From an uncultured Rikenellaceae bacterium (GTDB lineage Bacteria; Bacteroidota; Bacteroidia; Bacteroidales; Rikenellaceae): a stretch of DNA of 7,057 bases. The translations under genes were made by a program, and so were the position numbers. The notes beneath the pieces were generated by a model. It worked only from the letters and a program-made list of their open reading frames with translations, did no database searches and had not been told where the DNA came from. Every line of letters begins with the position of its first letter. Position 1 is the first letter of the stretch. This document shows, one piece after another, positions 1 to 6,815 of the stretch. The stretch spans positions 1 to 7,057 of the forward strand of contig CAMWRR010000098.1 of assembly GCA_947176715.1 (NCBI GenBank), in the 5' to 3' direction.

Positions 1-362
1 CTTGCGGGCTTCCGTGCGGGGAAATTTTTGCCCACCGCGAGGTGCGGTCCGATAATGGTCCGCCGCAAGAGTCAGCGTAAACGCAAGCACAAAGGCCGGC
101 ACAAGAGCCAACGAGAGCCCGCCGCAAGGATCGGCACGAGCGACAGCACAAAGGCCGGCGAGAGTCGACCCGGGCACAGCAAGCGACAGCATTACATAAC
201 AAGTGCGACAGCAAAGCATAGCGAGAGCCGCATCGGGACAGCAAAAGAAACAATCCTTGCCTACGGCCAGTCCGCCCGGGCAAAAGACCTTTAGAGCCAA
301 AGACCTTTCGGCTGTCGGACAGTCAGGAGCTTTGCCGGACAGCTCCTCTCACATACCGACAC
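1..362. other. Intergenic flank without a supported gene; T-depleted, repeat-bearing
   Basis: This stretch lies beyond the terminator of the operon, and I recognise no gene in it. Between 61 and 240 my hand count gives about 60 A but only about 10 T on the plus strand, an extreme A-over-T skew. Stop codons read on either strand all need a T (plus strand) or a T/A mix, so long open frames arise here by composition alone. One plus frame is open from the left edge to 294 and encodes a Lys/Arg/Ser-rich peptide of no known family. One minus frame is open from an ATG at 192 to the left edge. A 59-base-period direct repeat sits in different reading frames in its two copies, which argues against coding. 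Small dyads and direct repeats lie at 283-347. The flank could be a degenerate intergenic region, a non-coding RNA, or the end of a neighbouring gene outside the window. Confidence 0.6.
61..159. repeat. Imperfect direct repeat, two copies with 59-base period
   Basis: Positions 61-100 and 120-159 align without gaps at 31 of 40 bases by my count. Both copies open with CGCCGCAAG and close with the identical 15-mer AGCACAAAGGCCGGC (86-100 and 145-159). Seven of the nine differences are transitions, as expected for an old duplication decaying by point mutation. The bases between the copies (101-119) do not clearly match those after the second copy (160-178), so the repeated core is about 40 bases. 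Related short words recur further along: GCGACAGCA is at 140-148, 183-191 and 205-213, and CGAGAGCC-like words occur at 112-119 and 222-229. The 59-base spacing is not a multiple of three. I do not recognise the repeat family. Confidence 0.65.
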
Positions 363-398
363 AAAAACGGAGGGCCCGCCACGATAGCGGACCCTCCG
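363..398 (-). terminator. Intrinsic terminator of the lipA-to-protease operon
   Basis: Arms at 368-379 and 387-398 form a 12-base-pair GC-rich stem with one G-U/A-C type imperfection (pair 375-391) and a 7-base loop at 380-386. Read on the minus strand, the hairpin is followed directly by five T residues (plus-strand A at 363-367), the classic Rho-independent layout. It begins 17 bases past the TAG stop of the S41 protease, so it ends leftward transcription of that unit. On the plus strand the hairpin is followed by TCTCATACC, with no T run, so it should not work well in the other direction. Confidence 0.93.
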
Positions 399-414
399 TC
401 TCATACCATATAGC

Positions 415-2034
415 CTAACCCTTGATGTGGTTGATAGCCTCTATCACCAAATCATAGACAGGATATACCATATAGTAATATCCGTTGTCGTCAAGCGGGG
501 TGTTGCGCAATATGTAGCCGTTGAGCAAGCAACGTATGAGCAACTCCTCGGTAACGCTGTCTATCTTGGTTTTGACACCTTTGCTACGTGCGTAGGCGAG
601 GAAATCGCGGTAGATGGCCTCTCCGTTGCGGTCGGCGAAATCCTGTGCCTGTTTCAGGGTCTTTATCTCTGACAGCTCCTTGCGATGGCTGTCGGAGTAA
701 CGCAATGTATAGCTGAACAACAGATTGTTGAGCGATATCTTGCGCATAGTCTCGCTAAGACGGGTCGTATCCATCGGGACGAATATGTCGGGAATGATAC
801 CGCCGCCACCGTACACCACCTTGCCTTTGGGCGTAACGTAACGGAGCGAGTCGTTATGCGGGATGCTGTCGCGCGAGAAAAGCTCGTTGCGCATATAACG
901 CTCTATTATGTCGTCGTCATACCTTTCGCCGTCGTTATAGGGGCGTTGTATGCACCGTCCGGTAGGTGTATGGTAGCGGGCTATGGTAAGGTTGAGTGCC
1001 GAACCGTCGTCGAATTTTATCTGTTGCTGCACCAGACCCTTGCCGTATGAGCGACGGCCTATGATTGTCCCTATGTCGTTGTCCTGCAATGCTCCGGCCA
1101 CTATCTCGCTCGACGATGCCGACGCCTCGTCTATCAGGAGCGCCACATCGGTGCCTATGAGCACTCCGCCGCCGTCCGCCACGGTCTGCTCGCGTCTTAC
1201 GGCGCGCCCCTCTGTGTAGACGATAACCGAACCGGCCGGGAGAAACTCGTTGGCTATAAGTATGGCCTGATCGAGAAAGCCGCCCGTGTTGGCCGAGAGG
1301 TCGAAGATGAGACTCGTCATGCCCTGCGCCTTAAGCTCCTTGACCGCCCCCACGAACTCCTCGTGCGAGGTACGCGAGAACTGCAACAGCTTGATATAAC
1401 CGATGCTGTCGTCTACCATGAAGGCCGCCGAAAGGCTCTTTACGTTGATTTTGTCGCGGGTGACCTCGAAGTCGATCAGACCGTCGGCACCCTGACGCTC
1501 CACGCCCAACTTAACCTTGGTGCCGCGCGGTCCGCGCAACATCTTCACCACATCGGTCTGCGGAATACCGCGACCCGCCACCAACGAATCGCCTATGGTG
1601 ATGATGCGGTCGCCGGCTATGATACCCACCTTCTCGGACGGACCGCCGGAGACGATGTTCTGTATTATGACGGTGTCGGTGGCCATGTTGAAGACCACGC
1701 CTATGCCGTCGAACTGCCCCTCCAGACTCTCGTTCGACTCCTTGGCCGTGGCGGGAGGCATATATATGGAGTGGGGGTCGAGCTTTGACAATATCTGCGG
1801 AATGAACTCCTCGGTGAGCGTGTCTACATTCACCGAATCGACATAACGCGAATCTATAAGCGACAATATGGTGCTTATCTTGTCATGAGGCCGTACGCCT
1901 CCGGTTATGTTGATGGTGCCGCCACCGCTTCGTCCTCTCTGTCCGAGGAACATGCCTATGCCGATACCCAACACCACCGCGATGGCGAGCATCAAGGGTA
2001 CGGCGATTCTGTTCTTACATTTTTCGTTTGTCAT
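415..2034 (-). CDS. S41 family C-terminal processing peptidase with PDZ domain
   Basis: This is a serine protease of the Prc/CtpA (tail-specific protease) family, expected in the periplasm and trimming or degrading envelope proteins from their C-termini. A hydrophobic segment at residues 10-30 (VPLMLAIAVVLGIGIGMFLG) has no clear signal-peptidase site and probably anchors the protein in the inner membrane. LDPHS follows at 85-89. A PDZ domain spans about 105-195, with GIGVVF at 110-115 and GGPSEKVGIIAGDRI at 130-144. The S41 core runs from about 205 to 420. Its nucleophile is Ser307 in EASASSSEI, its general base is Lys332 in SYGKGLVQ, and Gln336 is the likely third member of the triad. GGIIPDIFVP (411-420) closes the core. 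A tail of about 120 residues follows, as is common in Bacteroidetes members. One oddity is DLSANTGG at 245-252, where the family usually has DLRxNxGG. The gene follows murF by 16 bases and is last in the operon. Family assignment is firm; the substrate is unknown. Confidence 0.96.
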   Translation of the reverse strand: MTNEKCKNRIAVPLMLAIAVVLGIGIGMFLGQRGRSGGGTINITGGVRPHDKISTILSLIDSRYVDSVNVDTLTEEFIPQILSKLDPHSIYMPPATAKESNESLEGQFDGIGVVFNMATDTVIIQNIVSGGPSEKVGIIAGDRIITIGDSLVAGRGIPQTDVVKMLRGPRGTKVKLGVERQGADGLIDFEVTRDKINVKSLSAAFMVDDSIGYIKLLQFSRTSHEEFVGAVKELKAQGMTSLIFDLSANTGGFLDQAILIANEFLPAGSVIVYTEGRAVRREQTVADGGGVLIGTDVALLIDEASASSSEIVAGALQDNDIGTIIGRRSYGKGLVQQQIKFDDGSALNLTIARYHTPTGRCIQRPYNDGERYDDDIIERYMRNELFSRDSIPHNDSLRYVTPKGKVVYGGGGIIPDIFVPMDTTRLSETMRKISLNNLLFSYTLRYSDSHRKELSEIKTLKQAQDFADRNGEAIYRDFLAYARSKGVKTKIDSVTEELLIRCLLNGYILRNTPLDDNGYYYMVYPVYDLVIEAINHIKG

Positions 2035-2040
2035 GATATA

Positions 2041-2047
2041 CCCTCTT
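2041..2047 (-). promoter_or_regulatory. SD-like ribosome binding site for the S41 protease
   Basis: The minus strand reads AAGAGGG, then six bases (TATATC), then the ATG at 2034. This is a purine-rich, partly anti-SD-complementary site at good spacing, lying in the short gap after the murF stop. The other genes of the operon lack an equally clear site, which fits Bacteroidetes practice. It supports the start chosen for the protease. Confidence 0.55.
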
Positions 2048-2050
2048 GTG

Positions 2051-3367
2051 TTACAATAGTTCGTACATATTTTCCAACCCTACGCCTCGCGACCCTTTGA
2101 CAAGCACGGTAGCCCCCTCTACCGGTCTTTTCATGAGCATCAGGCGCAACTCGTCGGTATCTTTGCAGGCAACGCCCCGGTCACCCGCGTCTATGTCTTT
2201 GAAGTTGTCGCCAACCAGATAGAAGCGCTCCAGCTCCATGCCTTTGAGCGTCTCCACGAGCTTACGATGTTCGGCGGCCGAGTAGTCGCCCAGCTCGTTC
2301 ATCTGACCGGCTATCACCACTTTACGCCCGTCGCTTTCGGCGAGGCTCCGCAGCGCGCTGTCGAAGCTCGACGGGTTGGCGTTGTAGCTGTCGGCTATTA
2401 TGCGGTTGCCGCGTCCGCTCTCCATTATCTGCGAGCGGTTGTTGGTGGGTAGATACTCCTCTATGGCCTCGGCGGCTACGGGCAACTCTATGCCGAGCCT
2501 GCCGCCTACCGCTATGGCCGCCAGTATGTTGTATTTGTTATAGCTGCCGTAGAGATGCGTGCGTATGGGGCGGTGGTAGGTGGGGAGCTTGACGGTGAGC
2601 GTGCCACCCTCCTCTACGGTGGATTTCACCCCGCGCACCGAATAGGTGAGACTTCGGGTGTTGATGCGCTCCTGTACCATCTCGCACAGGGTCTTGTCTT
2701 CGGCCAGATGGAAAAAGAGGCCGCCATTGGCCCTGAGCCAGTCTATAAGCTCGCCCTTGCCTTTGCGCACCCCCTCGGGACCGCCGAAACCCTCCAGATG
2801 GGCATCACCTATGTTGGTTATCACACCCATGTCGGGCTCGGCTATGGAGCACAGACGCGCTATCTCGCCCTGATGCGAGGCCCCCATCTCTATGACGGCC
2901 ACCTGACAGTCCGCCGGCATGTCGAGCAACGTAAGGGGCACCCCTATGTGGTTGTTGAGATTGCCGCGGGTGGCCCATACGCGCAACTTCTGCGACGCCA
3001 CGGCGGATATCAGCTCCTTAGTGGTGGTCTTGCCGTTGGTGCCTGTCACCGCCACCACCTTGGGGTCGACCCTGCGACGCCATGCGCGGGCCATGCCCTG
3101 CAACGCCTCCAACGTGTCGCGCACAATGAATATGCGGCGGTCTTCGTTCTCGGCGAGCCATTCGTTGCTGGTAACCACGTAGTCGGCACCGTCGTCGAGG
3201 GCTTGCGACACGAAGTCGTTACCGTCGAAATTGTCGCCTTTGAGTGCCACGAACATAACCTTGCCGCCCTTTTTCTTGAGCGGCGCTATCGTGCGGCTGT
3301 CGGTGGTGAGGGTGCAAAGACCGTCGTTTTTGAGCCTGCTTACCAATATGTCGTAGTCGCGTATCAT
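2051..3367 (-). CDS. murF: UDP-N-acetylmuramoyl-tripeptide--D-alanyl-D-alanine ligase
   Basis: This ATP-dependent cytoplasmic ligase adds D-Ala-D-Ala to the UDP-MurNAc-tripeptide, the last cytoplasmic step in making the peptidoglycan pentapeptide. At 438 residues it is close to the usual MurF length. The N-terminal substrate domain carries TTDSR at 21-25. The central ATPase domain has the P-loop GTNGKTTTKE (109-118), NLNNHIGVP (136-144), EMGAS (160-164) and ITNIGDAHLEGFG (183-195). The C-terminal domain has DSYNANPSS (326-334), AGQMNELG (353-360) and VKGSRGVGLE (423-432). DSYNANP and KGSR are typical of MurF rather than MurC, MurD or MurE. The ATG abuts the recJ TAG stop with no base between, so translation is probably coupled to recJ. 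From general knowledge, murF in Bacteroidetes often lies outside the main division/cell-wall cluster, which fits this setting. Stop is TAA. No key residue appears to be missing. Confidence 0.97.
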   Translation of the reverse strand: MIRDYDILVSRLKNDGLCTLTTDSRTIAPLKKKGGKVMFVALKGDNFDGNDFVSQALDDGADYVVTSNEWLAENEDRRIFIVRDTLEALQGMARAWRRRVDPKVVAVTGTNGKTTTKELISAVASQKLRVWATRGNLNNHIGVPLTLLDMPADCQVAVIEMGASHQGEIARLCSIAEPDMGVITNIGDAHLEGFGGPEGVRKGKGELIDWLRANGGLFFHLAEDKTLCEMVQERINTRSLTYSVRGVKSTVEEGGTLTVKLPTYHRPIRTHLYGSYNKYNILAAIAVGGRLGIELPVAAEAIEEYLPTNNRSQIMESGRGNRIIADSYNANPSSFDSALRSLAESDGRKVVIAGQMNELGDYSAAEHRKLVETLKGMELERFYLVGDNFKDIDAGDRGVACKDTDELRLMLMKRPVEGATVLVKGSRGVGLENMYELL

Positions 3368-5125
3368 CTATTTGCGTTGTTTTATATCCTTGATTCTCAG
3401 TTGCGGCTTCACCTCGCCGCGATAGTTGTTCTCCACCACAGAGTAGCAGATGTCGAACAGCCCTCCCCCGAGTATGTGGGGCGCGTGGTGGGCCTGCGAG
3501 AAGGCTATGGCCGAGAGCGGGGTAACGGAGCCGCCGCCCACTATATCCATCTTGAGGTGTTCGAGCGAGCCTCCCACACGACGTCCGTGGCCGTAGTCGC
3601 AGACGAAGTCGGTGCGGAATGTGGGGGCGGGATTGCCGGGACCGAACGGCTGAAAGCGGCACAGCACCTCGCGGAAGTGGGGCGTTATGTCGTCGAGGGC
3701 CAGATAGGAGTCTATGTCTATCTGCGGCACCAGCATGTCAGGCTCTATGTGGCTGTCGACATACTCCTCGAAACGGCGCGTGAACTCCTCCAACCGCTCC
3801 GGCTTCATTGTCATGCCGGCGGCGTAGGTGTGTCCGCCGAAGTTCTCCATAAGGTCGGAGCACGACTCTATGGCTTGGTAGAGGTCGAAGCCGGGCACGC
3901 TGCGGGCCGACCCCGTGATGAAGCCGTTGGACATGGTGAGCACCACCGTGGGGCGGTAGTAACGCTCTATGAGCCTCGATGCCACTATGCCCACGACACC
4001 CTTTATCCACTTGGGGTTGTATATGACGGTGCACTTCTTGTCTTTAAAGCCGGGGGTGCTCTCCACTATGCGGCACGCCTCCGAGGTGATGGTGCGGTCT
4101 ATCTCCTTGCGGTCGGTGTTGCAGGTGTCGATTATGTTGCCGTATTTGAGCGCCTTCTCCTCGGTGTTGGAGATGAGCAGACGCACGGCATTGCCGCCTC
4201 CGGAGATGGCCGAACCGTCGTCGGAGTCGGAGACCATGCGACCGGCGGCGTTGATGCGCGGCCCTATCTTGAAGACTATCTCGTCGATGGTGATACGGTG
4301 CTTTTCGAGCCCGCATATCTTGATGATGGAGCGCAGACCCTTGCTCGGATTGCTGTTGAGCCTCTCGAGCCCGTAGTGGGCCAATATGCGGTTCTCGCCC
4401 GTGAGCGGCACTATGTCGGAGGCTATCGATACGGCCACATAGTCGAGCAACGACTCCACCGTGCTCTTGTCGATGCCGTATTTTACGGCGTACGCCTCCG
4501 AGAGCTTGTAGCCCACGCCGCATCCCGACAGCTCCTTGAACGGATAGCCGCAGTCGACCCTCTTGGGGTCGAGCACCGCCACCGCATCGGGGATGGTGTC
4601 GCCCGGGAGGTGGTGGTCGCATATTATGAAGTCGATGCCGAGGCTCTTAGCGTAGGCGACCCGATCTATGGCCTTTATGCCGCAGTCGAGCGCAATGATG
4701 AGGCTCACCCCGTGCGCGGCCGCGTGGTCGATACCCTTGGCCGAGATGCCGTACCCCTCGGTGTAACGGTCGGGGATATAGAAGATGATGTTTTTGGCCC
4801 CCACGGAGGCGAGAAATGTGTAGACCAACGCCACGGCCGTAGTGCCGTCGACGTCGTAATCGCCGTAGACCATGATCTTCTCGCCACGCTCCACCGCCTC
4901 TCCGATACGGGAGACCGCCCGGTCCATATCCTTCATAAGGAACGGATCGTGCAACTCCTCCAACAGGGGATTGAAGAACCTTTCGGCCGACTCGACCGAG
5001 TCTATCCCCCTCTGTATCAGCAGACCGGCGAGCACCGGCGGAATACCTAACCCCGACGCAAGCTCCTGTGTCTTCCCGCCGGTATCGTTACCCCCGGCGA
5101 GAATCCACTTTTTTTCTGCTATCAT
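3368..5125 (-). CDS. recJ: Single-stranded-DNA-specific 5'-3' exonuclease RecJ
   Basis: RecJ degrades single-stranded DNA 5' to 3' in recombinational repair, mismatch repair and stalled-fork processing, using divalent metal ions. The 585 residues are usual for the family. The DHH phosphoesterase core shows GDYDVDGTTA (88-97, motif I), ALDCG (145-149), the name-giving CDHH (169-172), and DPKRVDCGYPFKELSGCGVG (186-205). GPRINAAGRM is at 288-297. The DHHA1 part carries KGVVGIVASRLIERYYRP (375-392), GSARSVPGFDL (405-415) and GGHTYAAG (430-437). FQPFGPGNPAP (491-501) lies in the C-terminal OB-fold region that binds DNA. All metal-binding motifs I look for are present, so the enzyme should be active. 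The ATG is preceded by an A-rich leader (AAAATAAAAAAGACATAT) instead of a Shine-Dalgarno site. The gene starts 11 bases after the lipB stop and ends in a TAG that touches the murF start. Confidence 0.97.
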   Translation of the reverse strand: MIAEKKWILAGGNDTGGKTQELASGLGIPPVLAGLLIQRGIDSVESAERFFNPLLEELHDPFLMKDMDRAVSRIGEAVERGEKIMVYGDYDVDGTTAVALVYTFLASVGAKNIIFYIPDRYTEGYGISAKGIDHAAAHGVSLIIALDCGIKAIDRVAYAKSLGIDFIICDHHLPGDTIPDAVAVLDPKRVDCGYPFKELSGCGVGYKLSEAYAVKYGIDKSTVESLLDYVAVSIASDIVPLTGENRILAHYGLERLNSNPSKGLRSIIKICGLEKHRITIDEIVFKIGPRINAAGRMVSDSDDGSAISGGGNAVRLLISNTEEKALKYGNIIDTCNTDRKEIDRTITSEACRIVESTPGFKDKKCTVIYNPKWIKGVVGIVASRLIERYYRPTVVLTMSNGFITGSARSVPGFDLYQAIESCSDLMENFGGHTYAAGMTMKPERLEEFTRRFEEYVDSHIEPDMLVPQIDIDSYLALDDITPHFREVLCRFQPFGPGNPAPTFRTDFVCDYGHGRRVGGSLEHLKMDIVGGGSVTPLSAIAFSQAHHAPHILGGGLFDICYSVVENNYRGEVKPQLRIKDIKQRK

Positions 5126-5136
5126 ATATGTCTTTT

Positions 5137-5796
5137 TTATTTTATTTCAATATCAAAAACGCGCTCCATCTCCTTTACGAAGCGCCCTTTCACCTGCTCC
5201 ATGTCGACGCGGCCTCCGGTGAGCGCCTCTATCGACGTGACCCCGCGGTCGGTAAAACCGCACGGATTGATGTAGGTGAAGTACTTAAGGTCGGTGTTCA
5301 CATTGAGCGCCAACCCGTGCATGGTGACGAAATGGGAGGCCCTGACGCCTATGGCGCATATCTTGCTCAGCGCGCCGCCGCTTTTACACCACACGCCGGT
5401 GGCACCCTCGGAGCGTCCCCCTTTTATGTCCCAGTGGGCTACGGTGGCTATAACCGCCTCCTCGAGCCCGTATATGTAGTCACGCAACCCGATACCCAAC
5501 CTGCCTATGTCGAATATGGGGTAGGCGACCATCTGACCGTAACCGTGAAACGTGATGTCACCGCCGCGGTCGGTCCTGTGGAACGTGGCACCTATCTTAT
5601 CGAGCATCCTATCGTCTATGAGCATGTTCGCGCTCTTGCCGTGGGCACCGAGCGTGTAGACGTTGGGGTGCTCGCAGAGCATGAGCGTACCGCCGCAGTC
5701 GCGCCCGGCGAGCAACCCGTCGAAGAGCTGCCTCTGTGCCTGTAACGCGGCGCCGTACTCTATGATGCCTCTGTCGTCGAGGTGTACCTGTTCCAT
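5137..5796 (-). CDS. lipB: Lipoyl(octanoyl) transferase
   Basis: LipB moves the octanoyl group from octanoyl-acyl carrier protein to a lysine of lipoyl domains (2-oxoacid dehydrogenase E2 subunits, GcvH), producing the substrate of LipA. At 219 residues it matches the family. It has the LipB/biotin-ligase fold signature LCEHPNVYTLG (40-50), followed by RGGDITFHGYGQ (77-88), the counterpart of RGGxxTxHGPGQ. The catalytic pair is visible: Lys145 in SKICAIGVR and Cys179 in INPCGF. NVNTDLKYF (166-174) is also typical. The presence of both Cys and Lys separates it from lipoate-protein ligases. It lies 84 bases after lipA in the same direction, and I see no convincing promoter in that gap, so it is probably co-transcribed. 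Stop is TAA. Confidence 0.97.
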   Translation of the reverse strand: MEQVHLDDRGIIEYGAALQAQRQLFDGLLAGRDCGGTLMLCEHPNVYTLGAHGKSANMLIDDRMLDKIGATFHRTDRGGDITFHGYGQMVAYPIFDIGRLGIGLRDYIYGLEEAVIATVAHWDIKGGRSEGATGVWCKSGGALSKICAIGVRASHFVTMHGLALNVNTDLKYFTYINPCGFTDRGVTSIEALTGGRVDMEQVKGRFVKEMERVFDIEIK

Positions 5797-5845
5797 TGTC
5801 TCTGTGCGGAAGAGCGTCTTATCGCATCTTCTCTCTTTATATCGT

Positions 5846-5875
5846 CTCTTGCAGTCGCTTTATTGTCTGCAAGGT
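5846..5875. repeat. Small inverted repeat in the lipA-lipB gap
   Basis: CTTGCAG (5848-5854) and CTGCAAG (5867-5873) are perfect inverted copies with a 12-base loop. On the plus strand the stem can be extended to nine pairs with one wobble; on the minus strand, which is the transcribed direction, it stays at seven. No T run follows on the minus strand, so it is not an intrinsic terminator. It could act as a processing or stability element in the lipA-lipB message, or be chance. Confidence 0.4.
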
Positions 5876-5880
5876 TTCGG

Positions 5881-6786
5881 TTATTCGTCATGCGAGGGAC
5901 AGACTCCGCTCGTTTTCAACTCTTTCTTATCCTTTGCGAGCGCCTGTTCGGCCATATACGACGACCGTACCATAGGCGCGCTGGCCACAAAGTCGAACCC
6001 CATGCGCTCCGCCTCCTCCTTGTAGCGGGCGAATGTGTCGGGGTGAACGTATCTTTCGAGCTTGTGGTGCCTCAACGTGGGCTGGAGGTATTGCCCTATC
6101 GTCACTATGGAGCATCCGGCACGGCGCAGGTCTTCAAGCGTCGCTATCACCTCGTCGTCGTCTTCGCCCAGCCCTACCATAAGGCCGCTTTTGACCCTCT
6201 GTCCGTGGTCGGCCAGATAGCGCAGAACACCGAGAGAGAGATCGTAACGCGCCCGTGACCGCACCTGCGGCGTGAGCCTTGCGGTGGTCTCTATGTTGTG
6301 ACCCACTATGTCGGCGCCGGCTGATATTATCATGTCGAGCAACTCGGCCTTGCCGTCGAAGTCGGGTATCAGCAACTCTACGGTAGCAGAGGGGTTATGG
6401 CTACGGATGGCCCTTACCGTCTCGGCCCAGTGCGCGGCTCCGCCGTCGGGCAGGTCGTCGCGGTCGACCGATGTTATGACGCAATGTTTCAGTCCCAACT
6501 TCTTGACAGACAGAGCCACGCGCTCCGGCTCAGTGGCATCCAGAGGCATGGGGCGTCCAGTCTTGGTGGCGCAGAAACGACACGAACGGGTACATATATC
6601 GCCGCCTATCATGAAGGTAGCCGTACCCCGGGCCCAGCACTCGCACTGGTTGGGACACCTTCCGCTGGAGCATATGGTGTTGAGCAGACCCTCGCGCACC
6701 ACATCTCCCGTATTGGTATATCCGTCTGTGTGCGACAGCCTTATCTTGAGCCATTCGGGCTTGCGTAATACATCTTTGCGCTCCAT
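5881..6786 (-). CDS. lipA: Lipoyl synthase (radical SAM)
   Basis: LipA inserts two sulfur atoms into the protein-bound octanoyl chain made by LipB, giving the lipoyl cofactor. The 301 residues fit the family. The N-terminus has RKPEWLKIRL (8-17). The auxiliary 4Fe-4S cluster, which is the sulfur source, is held by the CX4CX5C motif Cys39, Cys44 and Cys50 (CSSGRCPNQCECW), with the serine of RSSY (274-277) as its expected fourth ligand. The radical-SAM cluster is held by CX3CX2C at Cys65, Cys69 and Cys72 (CTRSCRFC). VTSVDRDDLPDGGA (104-117 region) and GLMVGLGE (199-206 region) are family hallmarks. One oddity is an additional cysteine, Cys48, inside the auxiliary motif, where many homologues have a small or aliphatic residue. 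It is first in the operon, behind the promoter-like element at 6816-6823. Stop is TAA. Confidence 0.98.
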   Translation of the reverse strand: MERKDVLRKPEWLKIRLSHTDGYTNTGDVVREGLLNTICSSGRCPNQCECWARGTATFMIGGDICTRSCRFCATKTGRPMPLDATEPERVALSVKKLGLKHCVITSVDRDDLPDGGAAHWAETVRAIRSHNPSATVELLIPDFDGKAELLDMIISAGADIVGHNIETTARLTPQVRSRARYDLSLGVLRYLADHGQRVKSGLMVGLGEDDDEVIATLEDLRRAGCSIVTIGQYLQPTLRHHKLERYVHPDTFARYKEEAERMGFDFVASAPMVRSSYMAEQALAKDKKELKTSGVCPSHDE

Positions 6787-6815
6787 GCGTTTTTTCGTAA
6801 AAAATTCAATACGCG

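Noticed and set aside
61..159. Two repeat copies as a possible CRISPR array
   Set aside because: Only two diverged copies are present, the repeat is about 40 bases with a 19-base spacer, there is no third unit at the same period, and no cas gene is in the window.
28..294. Plus-strand open frame encoding a Lys/Arg/Ser-rich peptide
   Set aside because: It lies in a T-poor tract where stop codons are rare by composition, has only a TTG start, shows no known motif, and contains a repeat whose copies fall in different frames. It cannot be excluded as the 3' end of a gene from the left, but is not supported.
2555..5050. A plus-strand open frame of 831 codons running antisense to recJ and murF
   Set aside because: Its codons are exactly in register with the sense codons of both genes, which share one frame because of their zero-gap junction. 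Antisense stops would need TTA, CTA or TCA sense codons, which these genes avoid. The product is a His/Val/Ala/Gly/Arg-rich shadow, while the minus strand carries complete RecJ and MurF motifs.
5126..5165. AT-rich stretch before recJ as an internal promoter
   Set aside because: A TTTTTG is present but no TAnnTTTG element follows at the right distance; the A-rich segment is better explained as a Bacteroidetes translation leader.
6787..6815. T6-CGT-A6 dyad and GCGT/ACGC pairing just before the lipA start as a regulatory hairpin
   Set aside because: The outer pairing falls at or before the expected transcript start, and the remaining A/T stem with a 3-base loop is weak, so a role as an RNA switch is not supported.
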